The notes under the pieces are model-generated. The model worked only from the letters and a program-made list of their open reading frames with translations. It was not told the origin of the DNA and ran no database searches. A DNA stretch of 64,000 nucleotides from Streptomyces sp. CB01201. Lineage in GTDB: Bacteria; Actinomycetota; Actinomycetes; Streptomycetales; Streptomycetaceae. How positions within the stretch are numbered: position 1 is the first letter of the stretch; each line of letters begins with the position of its first letter. The stretch spans positions 186,001-250,000 of the forward strand of contig NZ_NNBJ01000002.1 in NCBI RefSeq assembly GCF_002803085.1. Direction: 5' to 3'. A program made the position numbers and the translations under genes. Positions 8,987 through 18,347 of the stretch are shown here, one piece after another.

Positions 8987-9459
8987 GCAGACGAGCGTGC
9001 CACAGTGGCGCCGGAGTCCGTGACCGCGATCTCGACGGTGGCCGGACGCGGATGCGGCTTGACGCCCTGGAGGGTCGCGGCCGTCGCCTTGGCCGAGGCG
9101 ATCGACTTCTCCGGCGGCTTGACCTTCTTGAACTTGGTCACCGCGAGCACCCCGAGCAGCGCGGCGAGCAGCAGGAACGCTCCGCCGACGATGAGGAACG
9201 ACCAGGCGAGCCCGAGCCCCAGGTTGTGGATGCCGTACGCCGCCGCGAAGCTCAGCACCGGCAGCGAGAACAGCGCGAGCACACCGGCCGTACTGATGGC
9301 GATGCCGCCGACCGCCCCGCGCTTGACGTCCTGCCGCAGCTCCGCCTTGGCCAGCGCGATCTCGTCGTGCACCAGGGCGGACATCTCCGCGGTCGCGGAG
9401 GCGACCAGCTGGCCGAGGCTGCGCTCGGCGCTGCCGGCGTTGTGGCTGGGGTCGCTCAT
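8983..9459 (-). CDS. Actinobacterial holin-X family membrane protein
   Basis: A 158-residue protein with two hydrophobic segments (about residues 50-75 and 80-105), an N-terminal amphipathic helical stretch (SLGQLVASATAEMSALVHDE) and a hydrophilic C-terminal tail. This arrangement is that of the phage-holin-superfamily Holin-X proteins common in Streptomyces, whose function is unknown; the name does not imply lysis. The ATG at 9459 is preceded by GAGGGAG at good spacing and is preferred to one at 9474. It overlaps the hydrolase start. Confidence 0.82.
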   Translation of the reverse strand: MSDPSHNAGSAERSLGQLVASATAEMSALVHDEIALAKAELRQDVKRGAVGGIAISTAGVLALFSLPVLSFAAAYGIHNLGLGLAWSFLIVGGAFLLLAALLGVLAVTKFKKVKPPEKSIASAKATAATLQGVKPHPRPATVEIAVTDSGATVARSSA

Positions 9460-9547
9460 CGCTGACTCCCTCATCTCTACTCGGTTACCGACGGGTCCAA
9501 CAGGTCCTACCAGTCCTACAGGCCACTCCTACAGGTCCGTGGTCAGA

Positions 9548-10942
9548 TCATGCCGGACTGTCGCCGTCGTCGCGCCCCGCCCCCGCCAGTTGCGCCAGCC
9601 TGCGGTGCTCGGCGGCCTTGTTCTCGTGGATCGTGGCCATCCGCAGGTGGTACTCCGGCTTGCCCAGTTCGTACATGTCGGGGATGCCGTCCTGGTCCTC
9701 GTCGCGCTCCTCGTCCTCGACGAGCGCCTTGTACTTGCGCACCCGCAGTTTGAGCAGCACCGAGGCGAGGACCGCGGCGGTCAGGGAGCCGACGAGCACG
9801 GCAGCCTTGACCTCGTCGGTCAGCTGGTCCTGGCCGGCGAAGGCGAGTTCGCCGATGAGCAGCGAGACCGTGAAGCCGATGCCGGCGAGCGCGGCGACGG
9901 CAAAGACGTCGGGCCAGGCCAGGTCGTCGTTGAGTTCGGCCTTGGTGAAGCGGGCGGCGAGCCAGGTGCCGCCGAAGATGCCGACGGCCTTGCCGACGAT
10001 CAGGCCGAGGACGACGCCGAGCGTCTCGGGCCGGGTGAACACATCGGCCAGGGTGCCGCCGCTGATGCCGACGCCGGCCGAGAACAGGGCGAAGAGCGGC
10101 ACCGCGAGCCCCGCCGACACCGGCCGCACGAGGTGTTCGATGTGCTCGCCGGGGGAGTGCTCCTCGCCCTCCTTGCGGTGGCAGCGCAGCATCAGACCCA
10201 TCGCGACACCGGCGATGGTGGCGTGGACGCCGCTGTTGTACATCAGGCCCCAGATGACGAGCGCGAGGGGGATGTAGATGTACCAGCCCCGTACGCCCTT
10301 CCTGAGCAGCAGCCAGAAGGCGGCCAGCCCGACGACGGCTCCGCCGAGGGCGGCGAAGTTGATGTCGCTGGTGAAGAACACCGCGATGATCAGGATCGCG
10401 AACAGGTCGTCGACCACGGCCAGCGTGAGCAGGAAGGCGCGCAGCGCGGAGGGCAGCGAGGTCCCGATGACCGCGAGTACGGCGAGCGCGAACGCGATGT
10501 CCGTAGCGGTCGGTACGGCCCAGCCGTCAAGGGATCCGTTGCCGAAAGTGTTGACCAGTGCGTAGACGAGCGCCGGGACGGCCATGCCGCACAGGGCCGC
10601 GATCACGGGCAGTGCGGCGGCCTTGGGGTCGCGCAGCTCTCCGGCGACGAGTTCACGCTTGAGCTCGATGCCGGCCACGAAGAAGAAGATGGCGAGCAGC
10701 CCGTCGGCCGCCCAGTGCTGTATGGAGAGGTCGAGCCCGAGCGAGCTGATGCCCAGATGGAAGCCGCGGACCGACTCGTAGCTGGACCCCAGCGTGTTCG
10801 CCCAGATCAGCGCGGCGATCGCGGCCACGAGCAGCAGGACGCCGCCGACGGTCTCCGCACGCAGCGCCTCCGCCACGAAGTTGCGCTCGGGGAGGGAGAG
10901 GCGGCGCAGGAACTTCGGCTTGCTGGGGGTGGGTGTGGCCAC
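9548..10942 (-). CDS. nhaA: NhaA Na+/H+ antiporter
   Basis: 464 residues with the 12-helix NhaA pattern. The diagnostic residues are present: PTATDIAFALAVLA, containing the Asp equivalent to E. coli D133, and LAVVDDLFAILII, containing the DD pair equivalent to D163/D164 that bind and exchange Na+ and H+. It sits in the plasma membrane and exports Na+ using the proton gradient. The hydrophilic C-terminal tail of about 65 residues is longer than in E. coli. Start is GTG at 10942 with GGAGG eight bases upstream. It lies 88 bases before the holin-like gene, so co-transcription is possible. Confidence 0.95.
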   Translation of the reverse strand: MATPTPSKPKFLRRLSLPERNFVAEALRAETVGGVLLLVAAIAALIWANTLGSSYESVRGFHLGISSLGLDLSIQHWAADGLLAIFFFVAGIELKRELVAGELRDPKAAALPVIAALCGMAVPALVYALVNTFGNGSLDGWAVPTATDIAFALAVLAVIGTSLPSALRAFLLTLAVVDDLFAILIIAVFFTSDINFAALGGAVVGLAAFWLLLRKGVRGWYIYIPLALVIWGLMYNSGVHATIAGVAMGLMLRCHRKEGEEHSPGEHIEHLVRPVSAGLAVPLFALFSAGVGISGGTLADVFTRPETLGVVLGLIVGKAVGIFGGTWLAARFTKAELNDDLAWPDVFAVAALAGIGFTVSLLIGELAFAGQDQLTDEVKAAVLVGSLTAAVLASVLLKLRVRKYKALVEDEERDEDQDGIPDMYELGKPEYHLRMATIHENKAAEHRRLAQLAGAGRDDGDSPA

Positions 10943-11162
10943 GAGGGCGACCTCCGGTCGGTTCGGCGGGCATGACTGAACTCGTTGCCGACCAGACTTC
11001 CCGGCGCACCTGACCTTCTTGTCGCGTCATTGACGCTTTCCTTACTTTACCTAACTTTACCGAGCGGTGCGTCGCCCGGGTGAATCCGGTGATCATCACC
11101 GTAGGGGCACGGCATCCGTACGGCGCGCGAGAAGAGTCCGACCGGGGCCGGGCCGGCACGCA

Positions 11163-11196
11163 CAGGGGCCCGGCCGCGTGCGCGGCCGGGCCCCTG
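11163..11196 (-). terminator. Terminator of acs
   Basis: Perfect 16-bp inverted repeat with a 2-base loop, starting 16 bases past the acs stop on the minus strand. Confidence 0.85.
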
Positions 11197-11211
11197 GAAC
11201 GACGCTGCCGG

Positions 11212-13170
11212 TCAGTCCTCGCTGGAGGCGCTGGGGAGCTTGGTCTGGATGAGGTCCATGACCGAGGAGTCGGTCAGGGTCGTGACGTCACCCAGTTCGC
11301 GGTTCTCGGCGACGTCGCGGAGTAGACGGCGCATGATCTTGCCGGAGCGGGTCTTGGGCAGCTCGGCGACCGGCAGGACGCGCTTGGGCTTGGCGATCGG
11401 GCCGAGCGCGGAGCCGACATGGGCGCGCAGTTCCTCGACCAGGCCCTCGTCCTCGGCGTTGGCCGTTCCGCGCAGGATCACGAAGGCGACGATGGCCTGT
11501 CCGGTGGTCTCGTCGGCGGCGCCGACCACGGCGGCCTCGGCGACCGAGGGGTGCGAGACCAGCGCGGACTCGACCTCGGTCGTCGAGATGTTGTGGCCGG
11601 AGACGAGCATGACGTCGTCGACCCGGCCGAGCAGCCAGATGTCGCCGTCGTCGTCCTTCTTGGCGCCGTCGCCCGCGAAGTACTTGCCCTCGAAGCGCGA
11701 CCAGTACGTGTCGATGAAGCGCTGGTCGTCGCCCCAGATGGTGCGCAGCATGGACGGCCACGGCTCGGTCAGGACGAGGTAGCCGCCCCCGCCGTTGGGG
11801 ACCTCGTGGGCCTCGTCGTCGACCACGGTCGCGGAGATGCCGGGCAGCGCGCGCTGGGCTGAGCCGGGCTTGGTCTCGGTGACGCCGGGCAGCGGCGAGA
11901 TCATCATCGCGCCGGTCTCGGTCTGCCACCAGGTGTCCACGATCGGGCACTTGTCGGCGCCGATGTGCTTGCGGTACCACATCCAGGCCTCGGGGTTGAT
12001 CGGCTCGCCGACCGACCCCAGGACCCGCAGACTGCTCAGGTCGAACTTGGCGGGGATGTCGTCGCCCCACTTCATGAACGTACGGATCGCGGTGGGCGCG
12101 GTGTAGAGGATCGTCACGCCGTACTTCTGCACGATCTCCCAGAACCGCCCCTGGTGCGGGCTGTCCGGGGTGCCCTCGTACATGACCTGGGTCGCGCCGT
12201 TGGCGAGCGGCCCGTAGACGATGTAGGAGTGCCCGGTGACCCAGCCGATGTCGGCGGTGCACCAGTAGACGTCGCTCTCGGGCTTCAGGTCGAACACCGC
12301 GTGGTGGGTGTACGCGGCCTGGGTGAGGTAGCCGCCGGAGGTGTGCAGGATGCCCTTGGGCTTACCCGTAGTACCCGAGGTGTACAGGATGAACAGCGGG
12401 TGCTCGGCGTCGAATGCGATGGGCGTGTGCTCCACCGACTGGCGGGCCACAATGTTGTCCCACCACACATCGCGGGTGTCGTCCCACGCCACATCCTGCC
12501 CGGTGCGGCGTACGACCAGGACGTGCTCCACCTGCGGGCAGCGGGCGACGGCGTCGTCGATGGCGGGCTTCAGGGCGGACGGCTTGCCGCGTCGGTAGCC
12601 GCCGTCGGCGGTGATGACGAGCTTGGCGTCGGCGTCCTGGATGCGCGAGGCGACGGCGTCGGCGGAGAACCCGCCGAACACGACGGAGTGCGCGGCGCCG
12701 ATCCGGGCGCAGGCGAGCATCGCGACGGCCGCCTCGGGAATCATCGGCAGATACACCGCGACCCGGTCGCCGGCCTGAACTCCCAGCTCGGTCAGGGCGT
12801 TGGCGGCCCTTGACACCTCGTCCTTGAGCTCGGCATAAGTCAGCGAGCGGCTGTCACCGGGCTCGCCCTCGAAGTGGATGGCGACCCGGTCGCCGTTCCC
12901 GGCCTCGACATGACGGTCGACGCAGTTGTACGCGACGTTCAGCTTGCCGTCGGCGAACCACTTCGCGAACGGCGGGTTCGACCAGTCAAGGGTCTCGGTC
13001 GGCTCGGTGGCCCAGGTCAGGCGCCGGGCCTGCTCGGCCCAGAAGCCCAGCCTGTCCGCCTCGGCCCGCTCGTACGCCTCCGCGGTCACGTTGGCATTCG
13101 CGGCCAGCTCGGAAGGCGGCGCGAACCGCCGCTCCTCCTTGAGCAGGTTGGCCAGGCTTTCGTTGCTCAC
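11212..13170 (-). CDS. acs: Acetyl-CoA synthetase (AMP-forming)
   Basis: 652 residues, the usual length. It activates acetate to acetyl-AMP and then acetyl-CoA. The ATP-binding P-loop YTSGTTGKPKG, the adenylate motif WWQTETGAMM, the hinge region GRVDDVM and the C-terminal PKTRSGKIMRR are intact. The Lys of that last motif is the residue acetylated to inactivate Acs enzymes. I chose GTG at 13170 (MSNESLANLL), behind AAGGGAG at 5 bases; the frame is open 19 codons further but without a good ribosome site. The sequence agrees closely with what I remember of the S. coelicolor enzyme. Confidence 0.96.
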   Translation of the reverse strand: MSNESLANLLKEERRFAPPSELAANANVTAEAYERAEADRLGFWAEQARRLTWATEPTETLDWSNPPFAKWFADGKLNVAYNCVDRHVEAGNGDRVAIHFEGEPGDSRSLTYAELKDEVSRAANALTELGVQAGDRVAVYLPMIPEAAVAMLACARIGAAHSVVFGGFSADAVASRIQDADAKLVITADGGYRRGKPSALKPAIDDAVARCPQVEHVLVVRRTGQDVAWDDTRDVWWDNIVARQSVEHTPIAFDAEHPLFILYTSGTTGKPKGILHTSGGYLTQAAYTHHAVFDLKPESDVYWCTADIGWVTGHSYIVYGPLANGATQVMYEGTPDSPHQGRFWEIVQKYGVTILYTAPTAIRTFMKWGDDIPAKFDLSSLRVLGSVGEPINPEAWMWYRKHIGADKCPIVDTWWQTETGAMMISPLPGVTETKPGSAQRALPGISATVVDDEAHEVPNGGGGYLVLTEPWPSMLRTIWGDDQRFIDTYWSRFEGKYFAGDGAKKDDDGDIWLLGRVDDVMLVSGHNISTTEVESALVSHPSVAEAAVVGAADETTGQAIVAFVILRGTANAEDEGLVEELRAHVGSALGPIAKPKRVLPVAELPKTRSGKIMRRLLRDVAENRELGDVTTLTDSSVMDLIQTKLPSASSED

Positions 13171-13307
13171 GACATCTCCCTTTCCCAGGGCGTCCTCTGT
13201 GCGTATGTGTCCCGGGCCATAGCTCATCAGGCCAGCGGCCGGGTGACAAGGGCCTCCAGGAAATTGGTTTAGACCTATAGAGGTTCCTGGTCACCGCCAT
13301 GACGCGG

Positions 13308-13341
13308 GTACGGCCTCTCCCGGGGGCGGGAGAGGCCGTAC
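13308..13341 (-). terminator. Terminator of the SulP-carbonic anhydrase gene
   Basis: Perfect 14-bp inverted repeat with a 6-base loop, 24 bases beyond the stop on the minus strand. It also faces the acs promoter region. Confidence 0.75.
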
Positions 13342-13364
13342 GCGGTCGGGCGGGCGCGTCAGGT

Positions 13365-15692
13365 TCAGGCGTGCGTGTCCTCCAGGAGGTTGACGCCGAC
13401 GCCCTCGAAGACCTCTTCGTGGTCGTCCGCGGACAGCAGATAGGCCTGCGCCTCGCCGACGTGGAAGTACATCCCGTTCAGCGCGAGCGTGCCGGCCGCG
13501 AGTGCCCGGGCCACCGATTCGTGCTGCCGCAGATGGTCCAACTGCTGGACGACGTTGGTCAGACAGAGCTGCTCCACGGCGTCGGCGGGCAGCCGCCCGG
13601 CGATCCTGGCCCAGGCGTACCGCCTGCTCGCCATCCGCTCCAGGCTCGGGCGGCCGTGCCGCAGCCAGCGGCGCAGCGGCGTCATCGGTGCGTCGGGACG
13701 GCCGTTGAGCAGCGCCTGCATCGCGCCGCAGCCGGAGTGCCCGCAGACGGTGATCGACTGGACCTGGAGGATGTCCACGGCGTACTCGATGGCCGCGGCC
13801 ACCGAGTCGTCCGCGCCCGGCGCGCCCTCGGCACCCGGTGGCGGCACCAGGTTGCCGATGTTGCGCACGGTGAAGAGGTCGCCCGGGCCGCTAGCGGTGA
13901 TCATGCTGGTGACCAGGCGGGAGTCCGCGCAGGTGATGAAGAGCTGCTGCGGGCGCTGGCCCTCACGGGCGAGCCGGGCCAGCTCGTCACGTACCAGGGG
14001 AGCGGTGTTGCGCTGGAACGAGCTGAGCCCGCTGGCCAGTTGGTGGCCGTGGGTGCGCTGCGCCGGCTGCTCGTGGCAGTGGTGGTTGCGCCACGGCGTC
14101 CACGGGCGGCAGCAGCTCTGCGTGGCGGAGGCCGGCTCGGCGACCTTGGCCCCTGCGCGCCCGGTGATCCGTACCTTGCCGCCGCGTGCGTGGTGCGTGC
14201 CCTGCCAGCTCTGAAGCGCCTCGAAGGCGGCGTGATCCATGAATGACCCGTCCAACTCCACGATGGTGTCCGCTCCTTGGGGAACATGGCCGAGCGCCCG
14301 GGTCAGTCGGGGCACGGCGAGAAACGTCAACTGGCCGCGGGCACGCACCAGATAGGTGCCGTCGGCCTCCTTCTCGGTGATGATCCGGGTGCGCGAGAGC
14401 CGGTGCAGTGCGACGGCCACGGCCACCGCGATGCCCAGAAGCACTCCTTGCAGCACCCCGAGCACGAGCACTCCGCCGATGGACGCCACGTAGACCAGGA
14501 ATTCACGGTGTTTGTGGACATTGCGGATGTGCGCGAAGTTGACCATCTGGATGCCGACCATCATGACGAGCGCGGCGAGCGCGGCCAGCGGGATCCACTC
14601 CAGGACGGTCACCAGCAGCCCGGCCGCGAGCAGCACCCACACGCCGTGCAGCACGGTGGAGGCCCGACCGGTCGCGCCGGCCCGGACGTTGGCGCTGCTG
14701 CGCACCGCTCCGCCCGACACGGGCATGCCGCCGAGCAGCCCGGACACGGCGTTGGCGATGCCCTGGCCGCGCAGTTCGCGGTCGAGGTCGGCACGCGGGA
14801 CGGTGCAGTCCGGCCGCTCGGCGGCCAGCCGGTCCACGGCGACCGCGGAGAGCAGCGACTCCAGGCTCGCGACGAGCGTCACGGTGAGCACCGCGGTGAG
14901 GATTCCGAGCACCGGGCCGTGCGGCAGCTCGGGCAGTACGTGCGAGCCCCAGGAGGGCAGTTCGACCCGGGCGATCCCGGGCGCGGCGAAGGCGGCCACG
15001 CCGGTGGCCACCACGACACAGGCGAGCGCGGCCGGGATCCGGCGCAGCCCCCTCCCGATCCGCCCGGGCAGGCGCGGCCACAGCAGGAGGACGGCGAGGG
15101 TCAGCGCGCCGATGAGCGGCGCGGCGGGGCGGACCTGGGCCAACTGTCCTGGCAGAGCGAGGGCGTTGGCCACGGCGGAGCTCTGCGGGGAGCCGCCTAG
15201 GACGATGTGCAGCTGGGCGAGCGCGATGGCGGCGCCGATGCCGGCGAGGGTGCCGTGCACGATGGCGGGGCTGACCGCGAGCGCTGAGCGCGCCGCTTTC
15301 AGGGAGCCCAGGGCGACTTGGAGCAGGCCCGCGCACACGGTGATGGCGCAGGTGGTGCGCCAGCCGTAGGCCTGGATCATCTCGGCGGACACCACGGTCA
15401 GTCCGGCCGAGGGACCGCTCACCAGCAGGCGTGAGCCGCCGAGCAGACCGGCGACGATTCCGCCGATGCCGGCGGCGACGAGGCTGGCTTCCAGGGGGGC
15501 GTTGATGGCGACGGCGAGGCCGAGCGACATCGGGACGGCGAGCAGGAAGACGGTGATGGACGCCGACAGATCGGCGCCCTTGATGCGAAAGCGGTTCCCG
15601 GAACCGTCTCCGTCGGGCATCGCTTTGCGCGGTCGTCGGATGCGGTGCGGGCGAGCTGGGGGCTGGGCGCGAGTGGGTACGCAAGCAGGCAT
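13365..15692 (-). CDS. SulP-family anion transporter fused to beta-carbonic anhydrase
   Basis: 775 residues. Residues about 30-440 form a SulP transporter with roughly 12-14 helices (FLLAVPMSLGLAVA, VSGPSAGLTVVSAEM). A degenerate STAS-like segment follows (about 470-545). The last 200 residues are a beta-class carbonic anhydrase with zinc ligands in CADSRL (CxDxR) and CGHSGCG (HxxC). The fusion suggests bicarbonate uptake or export coupled to hydration of CO2 on the cytoplasmic face. ATG at 15692 has GGAGGAG at good spacing and is preferred to one at 15824. It is divergent from the lipoprotein gene. Confidence 0.9.
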   Translation of the reverse strand: MPACVPTRAQPPARPHRIRRPRKAMPDGDGSGNRFRIKGADLSASITVFLLAVPMSLGLAVAINAPLEASLVAAGIGGIVAGLLGGSRLLVSGPSAGLTVVSAEMIQAYGWRTTCAITVCAGLLQVALGSLKAARSALAVSPAIVHGTLAGIGAAIALAQLHIVLGGSPQSSAVANALALPGQLAQVRPAAPLIGALTLAVLLLWPRLPGRIGRGLRRIPAALACVVVATGVAAFAAPGIARVELPSWGSHVLPELPHGPVLGILTAVLTVTLVASLESLLSAVAVDRLAAERPDCTVPRADLDRELRGQGIANAVSGLLGGMPVSGGAVRSSANVRAGATGRASTVLHGVWVLLAAGLLVTVLEWIPLAALAALVMMVGIQMVNFAHIRNVHKHREFLVYVASIGGVLVLGVLQGVLLGIAVAVAVALHRLSRTRIITEKEADGTYLVRARGQLTFLAVPRLTRALGHVPQGADTIVELDGSFMDHAAFEALQSWQGTHHARGGKVRITGRAGAKVAEPASATQSCCRPWTPWRNHHCHEQPAQRTHGHQLASGLSSFQRNTAPLVRDELARLAREGQRPQQLFITCADSRLVTSMITASGPGDLFTVRNIGNLVPPPGAEGAPGADDSVAAAIEYAVDILQVQSITVCGHSGCGAMQALLNGRPDAPMTPLRRWLRHGRPSLERMASRRYAWARIAGRLPADAVEQLCLTNVVQQLDHLRQHESVARALAAGTLALNGMYFHVGEAQAYLLSADDHEEVFEGVGVNLLEDTHA

Positions 15693-15847
15693 GTTCCCGT
15701 CTCCTCCGGGGCAGCGCGGTCGCGGAACGTGGGGTCGCGGCCGTGGGTCACGGCAGTGCAGCGGCGGGATTCTCAACTCTCGGTAAACGAATCGTAATGC
15801 AGAGTAAAGCGCCTTACTTCGCATTTAGGGCATTCGGGGCAACGATT

Positions 15848-15908
15848 CACTCCAGAGGGTGAATAGAACGCTTTTCGTGCGGCTTGTCGTACCTTCGGCG
15901 TTCACCCT
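15848..15908. promoter_or_regulatory. Inverted repeats in a divergent promoter region
   Basis: TTCACTCCAGAGGGTGAA (15848-15865) is an imperfect palindrome, and its right arm AGGGTGAA is mirrored by TTCACCCT near 15900-15907. The motifs lie between the SulP fusion and the lipoprotein gene in a locally A/T-richer stretch that must hold both promoters. No regulator can be named. Confidence 0.35.
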
Positions 15909-15973
15909 CCGTGCGACTTTTGCGGCGCCGTGACGGCATTCAACGCACATAACCGCAAGGAAGAGGTGGGCGG

Positions 15974-17269
15974 ATGATCGCCGCCACGCACGCCACCAAG
16001 AGGATCGCCGCCGGTGTCATCGCCGCGGCACTGGCCGTCGGAGCCGCCGGCTGCTCCTCCGGAACCACTCCGGCCAAGCCGGGTGCTCCGGGCCGCCAGG
16101 GCGCCGCCGCCCCCAATCTGACCCCGCACCTCATCGGGGACGGCTCGACCGCCTATACCGGGTTGCAGCCGCACCTGCTCAAGGCCCAGAAGCTGAAACC
16201 GGGGCAGCAGCCGCCGCAGTTCGTGGTGTTCTCCTGGGACGGCGCCGGCGAGGACAGCCAGAAGCTCTTCTCGCACTTCCGCCAGGTCGCCAAGGAGTCC
16301 AACGCGACCATGACGTACTTCCTGAGCGGCGTGTACATGCTCCCGGACGCGAAGGCGAAGCTGTACACCGCGCCCAAGCACTCCGCGGGCACCTCGGACA
16401 TCGGTTTCAACGACCTCAAGGGAATCCAGGACACCGTCACCCAGCTGCGCGACGCGTGGCAGGAGGGCAACGAGATCGGCACCCACTTCAACGGCCACTA
16501 CTGCGGGCCCGACGGCGGCGTCGGCACCTGGTCGGTGGACGAGTGGAAGAGCGAGATCGCGCAGGCCAAGTCGTTCGTGAAGAACTGGAAGACGAACTCC
16601 GGCCTGAAGGCGGAGGAGCCGCTTCCGTTCGACTACGACAAGGAACTCATCGGCGGCCGCACCCCGTGTCTGGAGGGCCGCAAGAACTTCGTCGCGGCGG
16701 CCGGCCAGCTGGGCTTCCGCTATGACACCAGTGCCGTCAACGACCAGGTCTGGCCGAAGAAGAACGACAACGGCGTCTGGGACCTGTCGATGCAGCTGGT
16801 GCCTGTCCCGGGACGGGGCTTCGAGACCCTGTCCATGGACTACAACTTCTACATGAACCAGTCCAACGCGATGACCGGTGACGCCGATCAGCACGAGTAC
16901 TGGGGCAACCAGATGCGCGACGGCCTCCTCCAGGCCTTCGACCGCTCCTACGCGGGCAACCGCGCCCCGTTGATCGTCGGCAACCACTTCGAGTCCTGGA
17001 ACGGCGGCGCCTACATGAAGGCCGTCGAGGAGACCATCAGGACGGTCTGTGTGAAGCGCGACGTGCACTGCGTCTCGTTCCGCCAGCTCGCCGACTGGCT
17101 GGACGCCCAGGACCCGGCCGTGCTCGCCAAGTTCAACTCGCTGAAGGTGGGCGAGGCGCCGAAGGGCGGCTGGGCGGCCCTGGAGGGCGCCCAGCCCGCG
17201 GCTCCGGCCAAGCCGGTGGCCCCGCTGAAGCCGGCGGAGCCCGCCGTCAGGCAGGCTGCGGCTCACTGA
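15974..17269 (+). CDS. Secreted lipoprotein, polysaccharide-deacetylase-like
   Basis: 431 residues with a lipoprotein signal: a basic start, a hydrophobic core and the lipobox AAGC near residue 27. The body resembles a NodB-type deacetylase with altered motifs: FSWDGAG in place of TFDDG and GTHFNGH in the position of the zinc HxxxH motif. These keep an Asp and two His, so activity on a cell-wall or extracellular glycan is possible but unproven. The C-terminal 40 residues are Ala/Pro-rich. Its stop lies inside the end of the opposing ATPase gene (23-base overlap). Confidence 0.8.
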   Translation: MIAATHATKRIAAGVIAAALAVGAAGCSSGTTPAKPGAPGRQGAAAPNLTPHLIGDGSTAYTGLQPHLLKAQKLKPGQQPPQFVVFSWDGAGEDSQKLFSHFRQVAKESNATMTYFLSGVYMLPDAKAKLYTAPKHSAGTSDIGFNDLKGIQDTVTQLRDAWQEGNEIGTHFNGHYCGPDGGVGTWSVDEWKSEIAQAKSFVKNWKTNSGLKAEEPLPFDYDKELIGGRTPCLEGRKNFVAAAGQLGFRYDTSAVNDQVWPKKNDNGVWDLSMQLVPVPGRGFETLSMDYNFYMNQSNAMTGDADQHEYWGNQMRDGLLQAFDRSYAGNRAPLIVGNHFESWNGGAYMKAVEETIRTVCVKRDVHCVSFRQLADWLDAQDPAVLAKFNSLKVGEAPKGGWAALEGAQPAAPAKPVAPLKPAEPAVRQAAAH

Positions 17270-18245
17270 CCTCGTCGAGCAGCCGCTCGCTCAGTACGAA
17301 GCCCGGGTCGACCTGCGCGGCCAGGTCGGCCCCGGTCTTCGCATTGCCCCAGCTCTCCGCGTTCTTCAGATGGAAGTGCACCATCTGCCGCGTGTAGCGG
17401 TCCCAATCGCGGTGGGCGTACGAATCGTCGGCCGCGTTCTGCAACGTCTGAAGAGCCAGCCGGTTGTCGGCCTCCAGGAGCTCGAAGCGGGACGGGCGGC
17501 CCTTCTCCATGGCGCGCACCCAGTCGGAGTGGCCCACCGTGACCAGCAGGTCGTCGCCGACCTCGGCGCGCAGGAAGTCCACGTCGTCCTGGCTCTGCAC
17601 CTTGTTGCCGACGACCTTGAGCGCGACCCCGTAGTCCCGGGCGTACTCCTTGTACTGGCGATAGACCGAGACGCCCTTGCGGGTCGGCTCGGCCACCAGG
17701 AACGTCATGTCGAAGCGCGTGAACATGCCGGAGGCGAACGAGTCGGAGCCCGCCGTCATGTCGACGACCACGTACTCGTCCACTCCGTCCACCAGGTGGT
17801 TCAGGCACAGCTCGACCGCGCCGACCTTCGAGTGGTAGCAGGCCACCCCCAGGTCGGACTCGGTGAAGGGCCCGGTCGCCATCAGGCGGATGTCCCCGTC
17901 GTCCAGGGCGACCCGGCGGGCGCACGCCTCGTACACCGGGTTCGCCTCGCGCACCCGCAGCAGCCGGGAGCCGTGACCGGGCGGGGTCGTCTTGATCATT
18001 GTCTCGGTGGAGGCGATCCGGGGGTTGGTGCCCCGCAGGTACTCCTTGATGAGCGGCAGGTGCGCGCCCATCGCGGGCAGCGCGGCGGCCTCCTCGTCGT
18101 CGAGCCCGAGCGCGGCCCCGAGGTGCTGGTTGATGTCGGCGTCGACCGCGACGACGGCGGCCTCGTTGGCGGTGAGGTGGCGGATGAAGAGCGAGGACAG
18201 CGTCGTCTTGCCGCTGCCGCCCTTCCCCACGAAAGCGATCTTCAT
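17247..18245 (-). CDS. CooC/MinD-like P-loop ATPase
   Basis: 332 residues. The deviant Walker A motif GKGGSGKTT at the N-terminus, VDADINQH (switch I) and VVVDMTAGSD (Walker B region) place it among SIMIBI ATPases close to CooC, which loads nickel into enzymes, and MinD/ParA. No metalloenzyme neighbour reveals a client. The ATG at 18245 begins exactly at the fold (MKIAFVGKGG). Upstream in-frame residues look non-coding. Its 3' end overlaps the lipoprotein gene tail to tail. Confidence 0.82.
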   Translation of the reverse strand: MKIAFVGKGGSGKTTLSSLFIRHLTANEAAVVAVDADINQHLGAALGLDDEEAAALPAMGAHLPLIKEYLRGTNPRIASTETMIKTTPPGHGSRLLRVREANPVYEACARRVALDDGDIRLMATGPFTESDLGVACYHSKVGAVELCLNHLVDGVDEYVVVDMTAGSDSFASGMFTRFDMTFLVAEPTRKGVSVYRQYKEYARDYGVALKVVGNKVQSQDDVDFLRAEVGDDLLVTVGHSDWVRAMEKGRPSRFELLEADNRLALQTLQNAADDSYAHRDWDRYTRQMVHFHLKNAESWGNAKTGADLAAQVDPGFVLSERLLDEVSEPQPA

Positions 18246-18347
18246 GTTCACCAACGGTAATCGCATGGTGGCGGTAAGTATGCAAGGCGAGTGAAGAAGA
18301 CCACTCGAAGGTGGGGCGCGGCTTGCGGACGCGTAGCCTCCTTACCT

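Noticed and set aside
7559..10975. 1138-codon plus-strand open frame
   Set aside because: It runs antisense through the alpha/beta hydrolase, holin-like and nhaA genes, all well supported on the minus strand.
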